Shown piece by piece: positions 61,201 to 64,000 of a stretch of 64,000 nucleotides of DNA. The translations under genes were made by a program, and so were the position numbers. The notes beneath the pieces are model-generated. The model was not told the DNA's origin, made no database searches, and saw only the letters and a program-made list of their open reading frames with translations. Source of the DNA: Numida meleagris (Eukaryota; Chordata; Aves; Galliformes; Numididae); the NCBI RefSeq assembly GCF_002078875.1, contig NC_034409.1, forward strand, positions 11,875,399-11,939,398, written 5' to 3'. Numbering within the stretch: position 1 is the first letter of the stretch; each line of letters begins with the position of its first letter.

Positions 61201-64000
61201 CGCAGTTGCTGATTTTCACAAATCATTTAATGTGTTTATCTTTGAGACATCTGTGACTCAGCTAACTTTAGTTGAAAACTAGCAATAGATTCAGACTTTA
61301 ACAGACAGACAATATGAACACACAGAGTTCACTTCCCTCAGACACCAAAGTAGAAAGAGATATCAGCTTTGGAAAAGTATTTTTTTACTTGATCAAAATA
61401 GGAATTCCTAAAATTATACAAGTCATTATTGATATATAATGTTAGGCACTAGTTTCATTACCATGTTAAATGGTACCATTTGTTCTGCTACAATCAAGGG
61501 TTTACCAGCATTGTTATTTTAAACCTTGTTTCCAGGGAAATATTTTTGGTGTTACTGAGGAGAGTCTTTTTTTCAAACTTTGTACCAGCATAGGTTGTTC
61601 TCTTCAAACTCTGCAATGTTGTTGGTTATCAAATAGGTCAGTATGTAAAATAATGTTTTTATGTGGAATGAGACATCATGGCATATAAAAAGGCCTCTGC
61701 TTACTTTGTTAGCAGTTCATATGGGCATTTTTTCAGGAAAACTGCCTTGGAGAATTCTAGCTCAGTGTTCATTTAAAACATACAACTAAGCTGCAGATAT
61801 CAGGATTACTAAATAAAGGCCACAGCACCCGTCTCTAAGAGAGTTTTCAGTCCGTGGTATGCGGCAGCCGTGCAATTCACAAAAAGCTAGTTAACCTCTG
61901 GTATCTTTTATTGGTTCTTTTGTCCTCGGTTAATAAAGAATAGCTGTCTACAGCATTGAAAGACTTTCTGTGTAATCATCTGTCCATCTCACAAGACAGT
62001 GAAGAAATACTCAAAGTGAGTTTAATTCTTCAATGAAGCTGTTTGGAGGCTGGAGTCTAAATTCTAACCGGTATTTTCCATGGAAAATACAGGACTGTTT
62101 TGTCTTGATATGTACACATTAAGTGATTGCCAACAGGAGAGGAAGCTCAGGATGGATGAGAGAGATGTCCGAAGGAGTTACTCTTTGTGGAGAGAAAAGC
62201 CGGGATTTCCCTGTTGTAAGGGATGAGGTACTTGCTGCAGCATCTGATAAGTGATGATCTGATGCCTGAAAGGGAATCCGGATCTCTTGTTGGAAATTTA
62301 TTCATGGGTAGAGGATCAAGTACAAAATGATGAGCCAGAAGGGCTGCAATGTGGAGATAGACTGCTGAAGACAGAGGTTGATCGTTTGCTTGCATCATTA
62401 ATCTTGATCTAGTCCTTGATTCAGAGCTTAGTGAAATATTCAAGGCTCTGAAGTATTTCCTCTGCCTAACAGCCAGAGCCTGACCTCCTCTGCATATTCT
62501 CTTGAGGTTGCTGCTTATCCATGAAAAAAATGTTAGGAGACCTATTTCTTTTATTTTAAAACACATAAACTTTCTCTATTATAGGCTGGAAAAGAAACTA
62601 TGCTGTAAGTGTGAAAAACATGTTTAGTAAGCTCCTCTGCCAGATGGGGCGCAGAATATAATGTCAGATTAATCAATCCAGAGAGAAGATATGAAAGCAA
62701 CACAGAGCATGACATTGTCCCTAGACATTTTAACCACCTCCTCTGGGATGGGTTGAGTTGCTGTGCCAAGGACTGTTGTTTTTTTTCCCAAGGGCAAGTA
62801 AGCAATGCTTGCAGAGTTCAGCTGAGAGTGCCAGGCACAGATGAGTAATTTTGCTGCAAACTTTTAAAACTGCTCTGCAAACGCTTTTTAATTCAGGCAT
62901 CAAAACCCTTCCTACTCAAGGCCTGAGTCACTTTTGGGTAGAGACTGCCCATCGCACACTCCTGCCTGGTGGCTTTGTGATATGAACAAATGACTAGGAA
63001 TTAGGAAATTGATTGACAGACTACCAAATTCATTTTCAGTCCTGACTTAAATCCAGGTGTTTCCAGATGATAAGAATACTGCACTTTTAAACCACAGAGT
63101 TCTTACTTAGAACTCTATTTTGCAGTGTACTAACCATTTTTTTAAACAGCATTTAATGCCATCAGTTTTGTAATGGAGCTGTCATTACTTGTAATAATAT
63201 TGATCACAATAAATTTTTCTGCTACTTAGGTACACACAGAACATGTTTTTTTTCAGGTTGCTTTTTCAGTTTTGAATCTATTAAACAATAACAGGAAATC
63301 TCTTGAACATTCCTAACCATGTGAAGGGTGTTTTGTGCTGGCAATGCCAGCTGGATGTTCATTGACTAAAAAAACGTTCAGTGATGAAGTGACAGTAATG
63401 ATAATAAAAATAAGAATGGGGAGTTCTTCATTAGTGGCTTTTGTTTTCCTGGGAGTTCAGAAGACACTTCTCTGGACAATCTGGTTGCAGTGACACATGT
63501 TCTGAGAGTCAATCTTACTCATCCTTGGGTAACACTGAGGACAAAAGAGCTGTCCACATGTCTGTACTTTGGTTGCCTGTGCCTTGGGGCCAGCCCTAGG
63601 CAACCAGCTGGCATCTCCTCAGGGGAAGCCTGAGGTGCAGGAGTGCTTCCTTCGAGCTTGCTTGTCAGTGTGATAGATAAGTCCTTTAAGTTGTAATGGA
63701 CTATTAAGTATTGCGTTGCTTTCAGAGCCATTACAGTTTCTAATTATTGCAGATATACAAATCCCTGTGGAGTATTAACCTTAATCTTAAATAGAGCTAA
63801 TAATTGCAAGGACAAGAATGAATAAAAGTAAGAAAGAACGTTTTCCTTGACTGTTTAGCTTGCACTTGGCTGTTGTGCGCTAACCGCTCCCACTACTCAC
63901 CTAGATTGTGTGTTTAAGTGGGGAGATCCCCAGCACGCACAGAGTCCCTGACTGAACTGGTACTGTCAACCTGACAGTAACTCTTCCAGCAACCTGCAGA

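Larger units (their letters stand above)
54711..64000 (+). other. MAGI2: MAGI2 intron downstream of exon C, 5' part (at least 9.3 kb)
   Basis: The intron begins GTAGGT. No exon encoding WW domain 2 is seen before the window ends. It holds a TG/TC dinucleotide run just after the donor, a possible L2-like tail near 57180-57540, a pyrimidine-rich stretch at about 58140-58970 that I cannot classify, a GTTTTT-type run at 60616-60650, and a GC-rich pocket at 61015-61200. The rest is AT-rich and featureless to the eye. Confidence 0.9.

Overview
This is intronic vertebrate DNA from a bird, most likely chicken or a close galliform. The evidence is the repeat content: about fifteen recognisable CR1 LINE fragments, many ending in the characteristic tandem ATTCTATG-like 3' octamers. 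There are also three short internally deleted copies of a mariner element resembling the chicken Galluhop/Mariner1_GG family. There are no operons, CRISPR arrays, rRNAs, or convincing tRNAs or phage genes.

The only host coding sequence I can support is three internal exons of one gene on the + strand, at 33443-33658, 42506-42719 and 54631-54710. Spliced together they read as the end of the guanylate-kinase-like region, an acidic linker and the complete first WW domain of MAGI2 (membrane-associated guanylate kinase, WW and PDZ domain containing 2; also called S-SCAM/AIP1). Splice phases agree at every junction (1, 1, 2, 1), and the joined frame is open throughout. The window is therefore the middle of a very large gene. 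It holds at least 33.4 kb of one intron, then introns of 8,847 bp and 11,911 bp, then at least 9.3 kb of the next.

Layout: 1-33442 is one intron containing CR1 copies in both orientations (the longest at 3107-4432), three mariner deletion derivatives (about 6085-6547, 8994-9521 and 26939-27473), older repeat relics, and a decayed L1-type endonuclease relic near 20120-20570. 33443-54710 carries the three exons. Its first intron has a compound CR1 cluster, and its second has a cluster of very old amniote repeats (MIR-like and others) at about 52470-53475. 54711-64000 is intron with little recognisable repeat beyond an L2-like tail; some of it looks like conserved non-coding DNA.

No new biological system was evident. 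The best leads are the L1-like endonuclease relic (unexpected in a CR1-dominated bird genome), the cluster of ancient SINE-like relics, a weak-donor phase-symmetric MAGI2 exon, and CpG-retaining unique sequence around the third exon. All repeat names were assigned by eye and need a library search.
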